Positions 27,364 through 36,343 of a stretch of DNA of 64,000 nucleotides are shown in pieces. The position numbers were made by a program, and so were the translations under genes. The DNA lies in contig CP070276.1 in NCBI GenBank assembly GCA_016916535.1, positions 2,170,001 to 2,234,000 of the forward strand, read 5' to 3'. This DNA comes from Dysgonomonadaceae bacterium zrk40. Its GTDB lineage: Bacteria > Bacteroidota > Bacteroidia > Bacteroidales > Dysgonomonadaceae. The notes under the pieces were generated by a model. The model searched no databases. It was not told the DNA's origin and saw nothing but the letters and a program-made list of their open reading frames with translations. How positions within the stretch are numbered: position 1 is the first letter of the stretch; each line of letters opens with the position of its first letter.

Positions 27364-28919
27364 TTTATTCCAGGTTGTAGATGGTCTGGGGGCACATCAC
27401 ACGTTGCCTGCAGTTTTTTCAGCTCATGCTTCAGTTGGCGGGTAATCTGTTCTGTGCCTTTCTCGCCGTAGAGGTTATTGATCTCAAGTGGGTCGTTCTG
27501 TTGGTCGTAGAGTTCCCACTTCTGTTCCCCGTAGAAGTGGATCAGTTTGTAGCGTGTCGTTTTTATACCGTAGTGGGCACGGACGCTGTGGAAGCCGGGG
27601 TATTCGTAGTAATGATAATAAAGAGAATTTCGCCATTCCTCAGGCGTTCGGCCTGTTTCGACCAATTTTCTGAAAGACTCACCCTGAATATCTTCCGGTA
27701 TGTCAATGCTGCAGAAGTCGAGAAGGGTGGGGGCAAAGTCGATGTTCTGTGTCAATCCCTCAACCTGTGTGCCCGGCTGGATATGCTCCTTGTACTGCAT
27801 CAGAAGGGGCATTCCGAATGACTCTTCGTACATGAATCGCTTGTCGAACCAGCCATGCTCACCCAGATAGAATCCCTGGTCACTGCTGTATATGATGAGG
27901 GTATTTTCGTCCAGTCCGGTTGCTTCCAAGTAGTCGAGTAACTGTCCCACGCTTTCATCCACCGCCCGGATGGTTGCCAGGTAATCCTGCAGGTAACGTT
28001 GATACTTCCACTGGGCAATCTCCTTTTCGGTCATCGGAATGGTATGAAAGGCATTGTTACGCTTCCGGTAGGCAGCGAAGAATCGTTGCTGCTCGCCGGG
28101 AGTCATAGTGCCCAAAAAGGCATGGGGCCAGGGGTCGTAGAGCAGGCTGTCGCTGTCAACACCGTTCACCATCTTCAGGTCGTGTCCCTCATACATGTCG
28201 CGGTAGATGTTCATCTCTTGGTGAGCCGCTGCAAAGCGTCCCTCATAATCGTCGAAATAGCTCTCGGGTAGCGGGAAGGTGACATCCTCGTAGAGGTGGT
28301 AATGTCGCTCTGCCGGCACCCAGTTGCGGTGGGGTGCCTTGTGGTTCATCATCAGGAAGAATGGTTTGTCATCATCTCTTGTCTGCAGCCATTGTTTGGT
28401 GAAGGTGGTAATCAGGTCGGTTACATAACCGGCATACTGCACAGTATCGTTCTCCGTGATGAAGTCCGGGTTGTAATATTCCCCCTGGTCGTTCAGGATC
28501 ATCCAGTGGTCGAAGCCGGTAGGTTTAGAGATAAGGTGCCACTTGCCGATAAGCGCTGTCTCGTAGCCATGTTCCTGTAGGATCTTGGGAAGCGTCTGCT
28601 GAGAACCATCGAACGCCCTGTTCCAATTGGCGAGGAAGCCGTTCTTGTGGCTGTGCTTGCCGGTTAGGATGCTGGCACGGCTGGGACCTGAGATGGAGTT
28701 GGCGCAGTAGTTGTTCCGGAAGATAGCACCATGGCGGGCAATCCGATCGATGTTGGGTGTAGGTGCCAACTCCGAGATAGGATGTCCATAGGCGCTGATA
28801 GCTTGGGTAGCATGGTCGTCGCTAAGGATGAAGATGATGTTGGGGCGGTGCTCTGTTTGCTGTGCCATTGCCGTCAAAGCCGTCAAGGCCAGTGTCCCTA
28901 TGGTGAGATTTCTCTTCAT
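27360..28919 (-). CDS. Serine-type sulfatase family enzyme
   Basis: 519 residues with a cleavable signal peptide (MKRNLTIGTL to AMAQ). The active-site signature is Ser77-Gly-Pro-Ser-Arg81 followed by ASILTG, so formylglycine would be made from serine by an anaerobic SAM-radical maturase (not in this window). The metal site begins with Asp34-Asp35-His (SDDH), and a second acidic pair lies in YSSDQGFYLGEHG. Family S1 covers sulfatases and some phosphodiester-type hydrolases, so substrate is open. It sits 19 bp after the GH3 gene and overlaps GH43 by 4 bp. It suggests a sulfated or otherwise acid-substituted glycan. Confidence 0.9.
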   Translation of the reverse strand: MKRNLTIGTLALTALTAMAQQTEHRPNIIFILSDDHATQAISAYGHPISELAPTPNIDRIARHGAIFRNNYCANSISGPSRASILTGKHSHKNGFLANWNRAFDGSQQTLPKILQEHGYETALIGKWHLISKPTGFDHWMILNDQGEYYNPDFITENDTVQYAGYVTDLITTFTKQWLQTRDDDKPFFLMMNHKAPHRNWVPAERHYHLYEDVTFPLPESYFDDYEGRFAAAHQEMNIYRDMYEGHDLKMVNGVDSDSLLYDPWPHAFLGTMTPGEQQRFFAAYRKRNNAFHTIPMTEKEIAQWKYQRYLQDYLATIRAVDESVGQLLDYLEATGLDENTLIIYSSDQGFYLGEHGWFDKRFMYEESFGMPLLMQYKEHIQPGTQVEGLTQNIDFAPTLLDFCSIDIPEDIQGESFRKLVETGRTPEEWRNSLYYHYYEYPGFHSVRAHYGIKTTRYKLIHFYGEQKWELYDQQNDPLEINNLYGEKGTEQITRQLKHELKKLQATCDVPPDHLQPGIK

Positions 28920-28938
28920 TGTTGCGTTGTTTTACTCT

Positions 28939-31233
28939 TTACTCAACTGAAAATGTAGCTTCATTCTCATTGTCATTGGAGCTCTGGGCTACCCATAACT
29001 TAAAGTTTCCTGGCTCGGTCTTTTTCTGCATATCGATGCCATAGAAGGCCAGCTCTTCGGAGCGTAGTTCAAAAGTGACCTGCTTGTGTTCTCCCGCCTT
29101 CAGCGCGATCTTCTGAAAACCTTTCAATTCCTTCACCGGACGGGTGACGCTTCCTACCAGATCGCGTACATAGAGTTGTACTACCATCTCACCATCCATT
29201 TCGCCACTGTTAAGTACGGTGGCAGTGATAGTGATCATGTCACTGTCTGCTTTCATGGAAGGTTTGTCGAGTATCAGGTCGCTGATGGCATAGCTGGTGT
29301 AACTGAGTCCATAGCCAAAGGGGTAAAGCGGGGTGATGGAGCTGTCGAGGTAGTTCGACTTGTAGTCGACCCGCTCATCGTTCAGGTCTACCGGACGGCC
29401 GGTGTTCTTGCGGTTGTAGTAGATGGGAATTTGTCCCACATTTCGGGGAAACGACATCACCAGTCGTGCCGAGGGATTGTAATCACCGGCTATTACATCA
29501 GCAATGCCGTGACCACCTTGTGTCCCTGGGAACCAAGCCTGCAAGATGGCATCCATCTCTTCATTCTCCCTCGATAGGTCGAGGGGTCGACCACTCAAAT
29601 TGACCAGTACAATCGGCTTTCCTGATTCTTTGAGGGCCTCCAGCAACTGGCGCTGTGCCTCTGGTAGGCGGATGTCGGTGCGTACAGCAGCTTCGCCAGA
29701 CCAATGGAAGCTCTCTCCCACAGCTGCAATTACGATATCAGCTCTGCGTGCAGCGGAGACCGCATCGGCAATTCTTTGGGGAGTGGTTTCATCAATCGAT
29801 GCCCCCTCCGCATAAATCAATTTTACAGCACTCTCCTTATATTTCTCGGTAAGTCCCTTGAGAATGGGAACGCTATTGTTGCGGTCTCCCAATCCGGCCC
29901 ATTCACCATTGAGGTTAATGGAATCGTTCATTAGAGGCCCCACCAAAGCAAGGGTGACCGCTTTCTCTTTCGTGATGGGAAGGATGGTATGCTCGTTCTT
30001 CAATAGCACCACCGAAGCGGCTACGGCCTTACGCGCTGTCTCCAGAAACTCAGGTGTCATGCTGTTTTGTCTTGCTCGCTCTTCATTGAGGTAACGGTAG
30101 GGGTCATCAAAGAGCCCCAGCAGGAACTTCATCTCAAGGATGCGGCGGGCAGCGTTGTCGATGGTCTGTACCGGCACATTACCCTCTTCCACCGATTTAC
30201 TGAGATACTTGATGAAGCTGGCACCTGTCATATCCATGTCGATGCCCGCATTTACCGCCAGCTCGGCAGCATGCTGTTCATCCTCCGCAAATCCGTGGAG
30301 TACCAGCTCGTTGACTCCAGTATAGTCGCTAACCACGAAGCCCGTAAAACCCCACTCACCACGCAGGATATCGGTCATTAGCCACCGGTCGCCGGTAGCG
30401 GGTACACCGTTAATCTCGTTGAACGATGCCATGAATGTGCCCACCCCTGCATTTGCAGCTGCCTCATATGGGGGCAGGTAAATGTTGCGCAGGGTGTGCT
30501 CGGAGAGCTCGGCGGTGTGGTAGTCCCTGCCTGCTTCAGCCGCACCGTAGGCTGCCAGGTGCTTGCCCGTAGCCAGTAGGGTATGCAGCTCACCCAATGC
30601 TTTTCCTTCGGCACCTCCCTGGAAGCCGATGACACGTGCTTCGGCGACCCTGCTGCCCAGGTAGGGATCTTCGCCGGCACCCTCCATTACACGGCCCCAG
30701 CGGGCATCGCGGCCGATGTCAACCATCGGTGCGAAGGTCCAGTTGATACCGTCGGAGGCTGCCTCAATGGAAGCGATTTCAGCGGTTCGGCGCATCATCT
30801 CCAGGTCCCATGAGCAGGCTTCCGCCAAGGGTATTGGGAAGATGGTCTTGTAGCCGTGGATCACATCCTGTCCGAAAAGGATGGGAATCCCCAGCCGGGT
30901 AGAGTCGACCGCAATTTGTTGCATGTTCCGAATTCCCTCCACCGAGGTGGCGTTGAAGATACTGCCTATCAACCCTTTTTCCAGGTAGGGTTTAAAGTCG
31001 TCAGACATCACCGGCCCGGTGATGGACCAGTTGGCAGAGAACTGGGTCATCTGTCCGATCTTCTCCTCCAGGGTCATTAGTTTCAACAGGGAGTCAACGC
31101 GCCTCTCCACCTCTTTGTCGCCGCTGTAACTGACCCACCTGCCGGTACCGGATCTGTTGGATGTGGGTGAACAGCTGTTGGTAAAGAGCATTAGCACTAC
31201 TATCCATACCATTGGAATTGCAATTTTATTCAT
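28939..31233 (-). CDS. GH3 beta-glucosidase, lipoprotein
   Basis: 764 residues; lipoprotein signal to Cys21 (FTNSC). The order is GH3 N-terminal barrel, (alpha/beta)6 sandwich and C-terminal Fn3-like domain (from about 660, YVRDLVGSVTRPVKELKGF). The catalytic nucleophile is the Asp in VVSDYTG, and substrate residues appear in KHLAAYGAAEAGRDY and GRDARWGRVMEGAGEDPY. BglX-like. With two GH144-type genes beside it, cleavage of beta-1,2-linked gluco-oligosaccharides (sophorose type) is likely by analogy with the Bacteroides thetaiotaomicron GH3 that accompanies a GH144; the sequence alone does not prove linkage. No -7 box is visible in the 123-bp gap upstream. Confidence 0.93.
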   Translation of the reverse strand: MNKIAIPMVWIVVLMLFTNSCSPTSNRSGTGRWVSYSGDKEVERRVDSLLKLMTLEEKIGQMTQFSANWSITGPVMSDDFKPYLEKGLIGSIFNATSVEGIRNMQQIAVDSTRLGIPILFGQDVIHGYKTIFPIPLAEACSWDLEMMRRTAEIASIEAASDGINWTFAPMVDIGRDARWGRVMEGAGEDPYLGSRVAEARVIGFQGGAEGKALGELHTLLATGKHLAAYGAAEAGRDYHTAELSEHTLRNIYLPPYEAAANAGVGTFMASFNEINGVPATGDRWLMTDILRGEWGFTGFVVSDYTGVNELVLHGFAEDEQHAAELAVNAGIDMDMTGASFIKYLSKSVEEGNVPVQTIDNAARRILEMKFLLGLFDDPYRYLNEERARQNSMTPEFLETARKAVAASVVLLKNEHTILPITKEKAVTLALVGPLMNDSINLNGEWAGLGDRNNSVPILKGLTEKYKESAVKLIYAEGASIDETTPQRIADAVSAARRADIVIAAVGESFHWSGEAAVRTDIRLPEAQRQLLEALKESGKPIVLVNLSGRPLDLSRENEEMDAILQAWFPGTQGGHGIADVIAGDYNPSARLVMSFPRNVGQIPIYYNRKNTGRPVDLNDERVDYKSNYLDSSITPLYPFGYGLSYTSYAISDLILDKPSMKADSDMITITATVLNSGEMDGEMVVQLYVRDLVGSVTRPVKELKGFQKIALKAGEHKQVTFELRSEELAFYGIDMQKKTEPGNFKLWVAQSSNDNENEATFSVE

Positions 31234-31356
31234 ATTTTTCTCTCTTTTTATGTTGTTTTTTGTCCTGTGATCCTGCTTCTATTTTTATTGTTTTTGAACA
31301 GCTAACTTCAATCTTTTTTAACCTACGGTCTGATCAACCTTCCAATCTCAGAAATC

Positions 31357-32724
31357 TTATTTGAATTCTAGCTTCTTTAGGCCTTCCTGAACCTCTGGTG
31401 CACCCATAAAAAGGTTCCATAGCAGTCCGCTGCGGTGGTTCTCGATCATCGGGGCGATGGTGAGTTGGTCGATGGCGAGATAGCGTTGTGGGTACCACTC
31501 ATGTTCGATGCTGAAGGCATCGTAGAAGCCATATTTTCCCCAGATGCTGTCTCCCAGTTCGAAGTAGAAATGTTTCAATGCCTTCATCGACTCTTCAGGT
31601 GTGTAAGGGAAGCTGGAGAGTGCTGCCGTGGGGGTGATCACTCCACGGTCGTTCTCCATTGGCTTGTGGCCGGTGTACCCTTCCACCGAGTAACTTGCGG
31701 TGAGTCCCCAGCAGGCATCGCTGTATCCTTTGAACCCTTTTGGGTTCTGCGCACAATAGGCATGATTGATCAGAGTATGATTGCGGTTCAGCTCCCAGTA
31801 GTCGGCATACCGGTCGCTCAGTCCCTTCGGACTGAGACCTATGTAGGAGTAGTGTGACCAGAAGAGTGGACCGCCATATACCTCAGCTCCGTTGTGTCGG
31901 AGAATCAGAGGATAGCCAAAGGCACTTTTGCTGCTTTTAATCTCACCTCCCCGTGCCCACCCGTTGTGGTATGCCGATGCCGGGATGGGATGGGTGGGTG
32001 AGGAAGCTGCCAGGATATAGGTGATGAGGCACTCGTTGTATCCCTCCAATGGGAAGTTCATCTCCCAGCCGTAGTCAGGACTCCAGTGCCAGTAGAGTAC
32101 ATCCTGCCCGTTGAGGTGCCAGTCCCATTCCATCTCCCGCCAGAGGATGTCGATCTTGGCAGCGAGTGCCTGCTCTACCGGGTTACCATTCTTGAAATAC
32201 TCACGTACGATGAGTAGTCCCTGCATCAGAAAGGCGCTCTCCACCAGGTCTCCGCCGTTGTCTTTCTTGCTGAAGGGTTTTGTCTTTCCGGTGGAACCCT
32301 CCAACCAGTGGGGCCATATCCCGTGGAAACGGTCGGCAGTAGCCAGAAAATCGGCAATTGTATGCAACCGCTCCACACCCTCTTCACGGGGAATGAATCC
32401 TCGTTCAATGCCGACAATCAGTCCTGCCAGGCCGAAACCGCTGCCGCCCGTGGTCACCACAGAAGCATCGTTTTGTGGGTAGTTGCCGTCGATGTGAATC
32501 CGTTCTCGAGCCAGTCCGGAGGTGGGCTCTGCACCTTCCCACATATAGTTGAGATGGCTGTGCTGGATGTAATTGAGCAGCTCTTCATCCGATGCGAATG
32601 TGATCGTTCGTCTCTCTTCCGGGGAGGCTGTTTTTTTTCTGTTGTTGTTGCCACAGGCAGTGAAGAAGAGAGTGGCCGTAATAATCATTGCCAGTGTCGT
32701 GTATAAACCTTTTTTCATTTGCAT
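31357..32724 (-). CDS. GH144-like (PF10091) lipoprotein, candidate endo-beta-1,2-glucanase
   Basis: 455 residues; signal peptide to Cys24 (FFTACG); start MQMKK, or M3. The whole mature region is an (alpha/alpha)6-type glucoamylase-like domain (PF10091): SGLARERIH, TTGGSGFGLAGLIVGIERGF, GGDLVESAFLMQGLL, YWHWSPDYGWEMNFPLEGYNE, the aromatic/acid block GLSDRYADYWELN, ENDRGVITPTAALSSFPYTPEES and the C-terminal ENHRSGLLW. Biochemically known members with this fold in Bacteroidetes are endo-beta-1,2-glucanases (GH144). It probably acts at the surface or in the periplasm and feeds GH3. It is a paralogue of the gene at 33820-35463, with the metallophosphoesterase between them. Confidence 0.85.
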   Translation of the reverse strand: MQMKKGLYTTLAMIITATLFFTACGNNNRKKTASPEERRTITFASDEELLNYIQHSHLNYMWEGAEPTSGLARERIHIDGNYPQNDASVVTTGGSGFGLAGLIVGIERGFIPREEGVERLHTIADFLATADRFHGIWPHWLEGSTGKTKPFSKKDNGGDLVESAFLMQGLLIVREYFKNGNPVEQALAAKIDILWREMEWDWHLNGQDVLYWHWSPDYGWEMNFPLEGYNECLITYILAASSPTHPIPASAYHNGWARGGEIKSSKSAFGYPLILRHNGAEVYGGPLFWSHYSYIGLSPKGLSDRYADYWELNRNHTLINHAYCAQNPKGFKGYSDACWGLTASYSVEGYTGHKPMENDRGVITPTAALSSFPYTPEESMKALKHFYFELGDSIWGKYGFYDAFSIEHEWYPQRYLAIDQLTIAPMIENHRSGLLWNLFMGAPEVQEGLKKLEFK

Positions 32725-32771
32725 CTATCTCTTTATATAGTTTGATTGATGGATTGAGAGAACATATACAT

Positions 32772-33773
32772 TCAGTGTCTTTTCTGCCGATCGTTCAGTT
32801 TCAGATCAGTGAAAATAAAATTGTGCACCGGAGATGGATGATATTTGTCTTCCAGTGTAGAATAGGTTTTCACCTCCAGCGTTCCTTTCTTCCGGTCAAA
32901 GGTGACAATCCGCAGGTAACCGTTGCCTCCTTTTTCTGAGCCCTTCACTCCTCTTTGATAGTTTGCCAACATTTGATACACCTTGTTCCCCTGTTTGCCG
33001 TTGCTCACAAGGGTGCCTACTCCTTCGTTGAGAACATGTCCACAAAACAGGGCCACGATATTGGGATGATTAGATGCAAATTTCTCCCATATTTGTGCCC
33101 CATCGTTGACAGTACGGGTGGTGTCTTTTCCAATTCCGTAGGATTGCGGTCGCCACCAGTCACCATTGTCAAGCAGTGTACTGTCGCTGTAGAGATAGGC
33201 ATGCGTGTTGACGATTATCCATTTATCCCGATTCTCTTCAGCCACCCTGTTTGCCCAGTCGAGGACATCATCAGATGGGCCGAACTCAAGACTCATAATA
33301 AGCCACTCTTTACCTCCCGCACGAAGCGTGATGTAATGGTTGTCAATAGTCATCTGATCATGACTCCCTCCCCACTCTTTTTTCGTTTTGAAGCGGCTCA
33401 CCGGGAAGAACCTGTTGGCCAGTGAGGTGTCGTGTTGATCAGCAAATAGACCCGGTTTACTTCCCATGTCGTGGTTACCCAGTGAAAAGGTGTAAGGTAA
33501 CGCAATTTCTTCGATATCGGAAAAGTAGCGGGAGAGCAGCATCCACTCCACGGGATGGTTATCCTGTGTAAGGTCCCCCACATGAATAAGGGCATCTATC
33601 ATGTTGTGGTTGTCGGAAATCCAGTTGAACTGTGATTCCAATACTTCCGGGTAGGCTTCCAGATATGTTTGTGTATCGGGGAGCACTACAAAAAGCGCTT
33701 TGTGGGAACGGCACGAGATGAATACCCACAGTGACAACGACATTAAAATCAGATATGTAATTTTATTTTTCAA
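32772..33773 (-). CDS. Calcineurin-like metallophosphoesterase lipoprotein
   Basis: 333 residues; lipoprotein signal to Cys21 (WVFISC). Metal-binding motifs are in the expected order: LPDTQTY (D-x-x), HVGDLTQD, LGNHDMG, VNTHAYLYS and FCGHVLNEG. It is therefore an exported phosphomono- or phosphodiesterase. It lies inside the PUL between two GH144-like genes (gaps 47 and 46 bp). Removal of phosphate or phosphoglycerol groups from the glycan is a reasonable guess, but substrate cannot be read from the sequence. Confidence 0.88.
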   Translation of the reverse strand: MKNKITYLILMSLSLWVFISCRSHKALFVVLPDTQTYLEAYPEVLESQFNWISDNHNMIDALIHVGDLTQDNHPVEWMLLSRYFSDIEEIALPYTFSLGNHDMGSKPGLFADQHDTSLANRFFPVSRFKTKKEWGGSHDQMTIDNHYITLRAGGKEWLIMSLEFGPSDDVLDWANRVAEENRDKWIIVNTHAYLYSDSTLLDNGDWWRPQSYGIGKDTTRTVNDGAQIWEKFASNHPNIVALFCGHVLNEGVGTLVSNGKQGNKVYQMLANYQRGVKGSEKGGNGYLRIVTFDRKKGTLEVKTYSTLEDKYHPSPVHNFIFTDLKLNDRQKRH

Positions 33774-33819
33774 TTTATTTAATTTAATCAGCTATTAATT
33801 CACTGGACAGTTTCCTGTA

Positions 33820-35463
33820 TTACCAAAGAAATCCCAGCAGGGTAAGTCCCCATTTAATTTCATCGTCGTTCATCAGTAGGTCCCATAGTAGTCCGCTCCT
33901 GTGGTTCTCAATCATCAGGATGATCGGTCCCTGGTTGATGGCGAGTTGTTGATTGGTGAACCATCTCTCCGAGAGGTTGAATGCATCGGTAAAGCCATAA
34001 TCAGTCCAAATCCTGTCTCCCAGCTTGTAGTAGAAGAAGTGGAGTGCTCTCATCGATTCTTCCGGCGTGTAGGGTATAGAGGAGAGCGCTGCTGTGGGTG
34101 CTATTACACCACGGTCGTTGGAGGGTGAGTGCGCGCTGTAACCCTTGTCGCCGTCACAGGCGGTAAGTCCCCAGCACTCTTTGCCATAGCCGTAGTAGCC
34201 ATTAGGATTTGCCACACAATGGTTGTAGTTGATGAGGGCATGGTTCCTGTTCTGTTCCCAGTAGTCGGCATAACGGTCGCTCAACCCCTCTGGGCGAATG
34301 CCCAGGAAGGAGTAGTGGGCGAAGAAAAGTGGTCCTCCCTGTGGTGGTCCCAGCGGAAGCCGATACCCGTAGTAAGTGGCGTTGTTGGTCATGTTGCCGC
34401 CACGTGCCCATCCATGCTCATACATCTCCCTGTTGATTGCGTGCGAAGGGGAGGAGGTGGCGAGCAGGTAGACGATCAGACTCTCGTTCCATCCGCTGAT
34501 GGGCAAGTTCTTCTGCCATCCGTATGTGGGGCTCCAATGCCAGTAGAGCACCTGTTCCTCTCCTTTGTGAAACCAGTCCCATTCAACCGCTTCCCACAGT
34601 CGGGTGATCACCTCCCTCAGGGTTGTTTCCTCCGGCGTGGTGCGGTTGAAGTACTGCCTGGCAGTGAGCAGTCCCTGCATAAGCAGCGCGGTCTCCACCA
34701 GGTCGGCTCCATCATCATAGGTGCTGAAAGGGATTGTTTCACCCGTCTCACCATGGATCCAATGGGCAAAGGCACCGTGGTACCTGGTGGCTTTCTGCTC
34801 TAGGAAGGTGGCGATCTGCTGCACCTGTTGGAGTGCCTCTTCCCGGGTTATAAATGCTCTTTCGGTCGCGACTATCATTGCCATCACGCCAAAACCGGTA
34901 CCACCGGTGGTGACGGTGTTACCCGAACTAGTCCGTTCGCGGGCCATGCCACTCACTGGGTGGGCGAATTCGCGGAAATAGCGGAAAGTATGTCGCTGTA
35001 CCAGTGTCAGCAGCTCCTCGTCAGGAATGCGAGAGAACTTGTCGGTACTGTCCAGACCCGTGGTGAGCGGGAAAATCTTTCCCGTGGTGATCCTACTGCC
35101 GGAAAGGGCTCTCAGGCCGTTGTGTATCTCGAGGCGATAGTCGCTGAAGGCAACCAGTCTGTTCACCGCTTCGATATGGAGTTCCGACTGGTCCGGGGTG
35201 AAGTGAAGTTCTATCCTTTCACCACTCTTGTGCTGCAGGGTAATGTTGGCTTCCATCGTGACAGGGTCAACCGGTTCCGAAAAACGAAAGGTGACCACCA
35301 GTGAGGGGTCCAGGTGATGGTAGGAGTGAGCATCCGCCACCTCACCGATCCGAATGGTCTCCAGATGGAAAAAGGCGGGTGGCGGTTGTTCGTCGCTACT
35401 GCCACAACCCCAGAGGAGGATGGAGCAGAGGATGCCTGTCCATATACCAATTGCTCTGTTCAT
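33820..35463 (-). CDS. GH144-like lipoprotein with N-terminal Ig-like domain
   Basis: 547 residues; lipoprotein to Cys20 (LLWGC). Residues about 35-130 look like an Ig-like Big_5/SbsA domain (VTFRFSEPVDPVTMEANITL, AFSDYRLEIHNGL). The remaining part repeats the PF10091 blocks of its paralogue: SGMARERTS, TTGGTGFGVMAMIVATERAF, GADLVETALLMQGLL, YWHWSPTYGWQKNLPISGWNES, GLSDRYADYWEQN, SNDRGVIAPTAALSSIPYTPEES and ENHRSGLLW. Same family, clearly diverged, so the two may differ in chain length preference or location. It follows a perfect 9-bp hairpin after the LamG gene. Confidence 0.86.
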   Translation of the reverse strand: MNRAIGIWTGILCSILLWGCGSSDEQPPPAFFHLETIRIGEVADAHSYHHLDPSLVVTFRFSEPVDPVTMEANITLQHKSGERIELHFTPDQSELHIEAVNRLVAFSDYRLEIHNGLRALSGSRITTGKIFPLTTGLDSTDKFSRIPDEELLTLVQRHTFRYFREFAHPVSGMARERTSSGNTVTTGGTGFGVMAMIVATERAFITREEALQQVQQIATFLEQKATRYHGAFAHWIHGETGETIPFSTYDDGADLVETALLMQGLLTARQYFNRTTPEETTLREVITRLWEAVEWDWFHKGEEQVLYWHWSPTYGWQKNLPISGWNESLIVYLLATSSPSHAINREMYEHGWARGGNMTNNATYYGYRLPLGPPQGGPLFFAHYSFLGIRPEGLSDRYADYWEQNRNHALINYNHCVANPNGYYGYGKECWGLTACDGDKGYSAHSPSNDRGVIAPTAALSSIPYTPEESMRALHFFYYKLGDRIWTDYGFTDAFNLSERWFTNQQLAINQGPIILMIENHRSGLLWDLLMNDDEIKWGLTLLGFLW

Positions 35464-35480
35464 TTTACTACTCTTTGGAG

Positions 35481-35505
35481 ACCACCGGTATTTAGAACCG
35501 GTGGT
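35481..35505 (-). other. Perfect hairpin inside the PUL transcript
   Basis: ACCACCGGT (35481-35489) and ACCGGTGGT (35497-35505) form a 9-bp GC-rich stem around a 7-nt loop. No T run follows on either strand. It lies between the transport/binding genes (susC, susD, LamG) and the enzyme genes, where it could stabilise or limit the upstream mRNA. Confidence 0.55.
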
Positions 35506-35535
35506 TCCCTTGTTATCACCTGTCTACACTCCTGC

Positions 35536-36330
35536 TTATTGATTTGACAGCCTTTCTATCTCCGATGCAGGGAGGGCCTTGTTGTAGATGCGCACATCAT
35601 CGATCAGGCTTTGGTCAGAGAGGTGTCCCCATTCATTGAAGCGGGGTGCACCCGAGCCGATCGACATGATGTCGCAACCATTCCAGCTGATACCGGTGAA
35701 GTTGGACGCAGCCACCTCCACCCCTGCCATGTAAAAGGAGGCTTTGTCGGGTGACAGCACCAGGGCGACATGAACCCATCCGGCCGTTGCCGGATCCAGG
35801 TCAGCCTTTGTCCCACCGTCTAGCCAGCTGTCTGCCGTACCATTTCCGACATTGGCTTTCACCCGCTGTTTGCCTCCCGCATTTTCACGGAAGATACGGA
35901 TGCCGGCAGTGCGGTTGTTTTGCGCATTGGCTGGTTTTCCCTCATGCGGAGGGCCGATCACCAGGATGCCTGCCCGGTCGGGGGTGCCGTTCACCTTGTA
36001 CCAGAAGGTGAAAGTCATGGAACTGCCGAGCGGTGCCGCCATGTTGGCCACGTCAAAGGTGAGGTAGCTGTTGACAGCGCCGGCATAAGCCTTGCCGCTC
36101 TTGCCGTCTGTAAAGGTGGGTGTGCCCACTACAGCGGCTTCCATCAGGCTTTGGTAATCCTCCAGATCCTCATCGAAAGAGAGGTAGAACATCTGACCGT
36201 CCGCACCGATGGGAGGTGGCGTGGGCTGTTCGGGGAAGTCGAATGGGGGGTTCTGTCCCAGGTCCTGAAAGCAGGAGGTGAAGATGACCCCTGTCATCAT
36301 CAGAATTAGGAGATATGCTGTTTTCTTCAT
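35536..36330 (-). CDS. LamG-type surface glycan-binding lipoprotein (candidate)
   Basis: 264 residues from the ATG at 36328-36330; signal peptide to Cys20 (VIFTSC). After a Pro-rich linker (PEQPTPPPIG) the protein is one concanavalin/LamG jelly roll: FYLSFDEDLEDY, SMTFTFWYKVNG, GWVHVALVLSPDKASFYMAG and SLIDDVRIYNKALPASEIERL, the usual end. It directly follows susD (13-bp gap), where PULs commonly encode surface glycan-binding proteins. No catalytic signature is seen. The longer open frame to 36543 overlaps susD and is rejected; an ATG at 36339 is an alternative start three residues earlier. Confidence 0.85.
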   Translation of the reverse strand: MKKTAYLLILMMTGVIFTSCFQDLGQNPPFDFPEQPTPPPIGADGQMFYLSFDEDLEDYQSLMEAAVVGTPTFTDGKSGKAYAGAVNSYLTFDVANMAAPLGSSMTFTFWYKVNGTPDRAGILVIGPPHEGKPANAQNNRTAGIRIFRENAGGKQRVKANVGNGTADSWLDGGTKADLDPATAGWVHVALVLSPDKASFYMAGVEVAASNFTGISWNGCDIMSIGSGAPRFNEWGHLSDQSLIDDVRIYNKALPASEIERLSNQ

Positions 36331-36343
36331 AGCGATCATTGTG

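Noticed and set aside
31234-31356. Internal promoter or terminator before the GH3 gene
   Set aside because: The 123-bp gap is AT-rich, but I found neither a TAnnTTTG box nor a stable hairpin with a T run.
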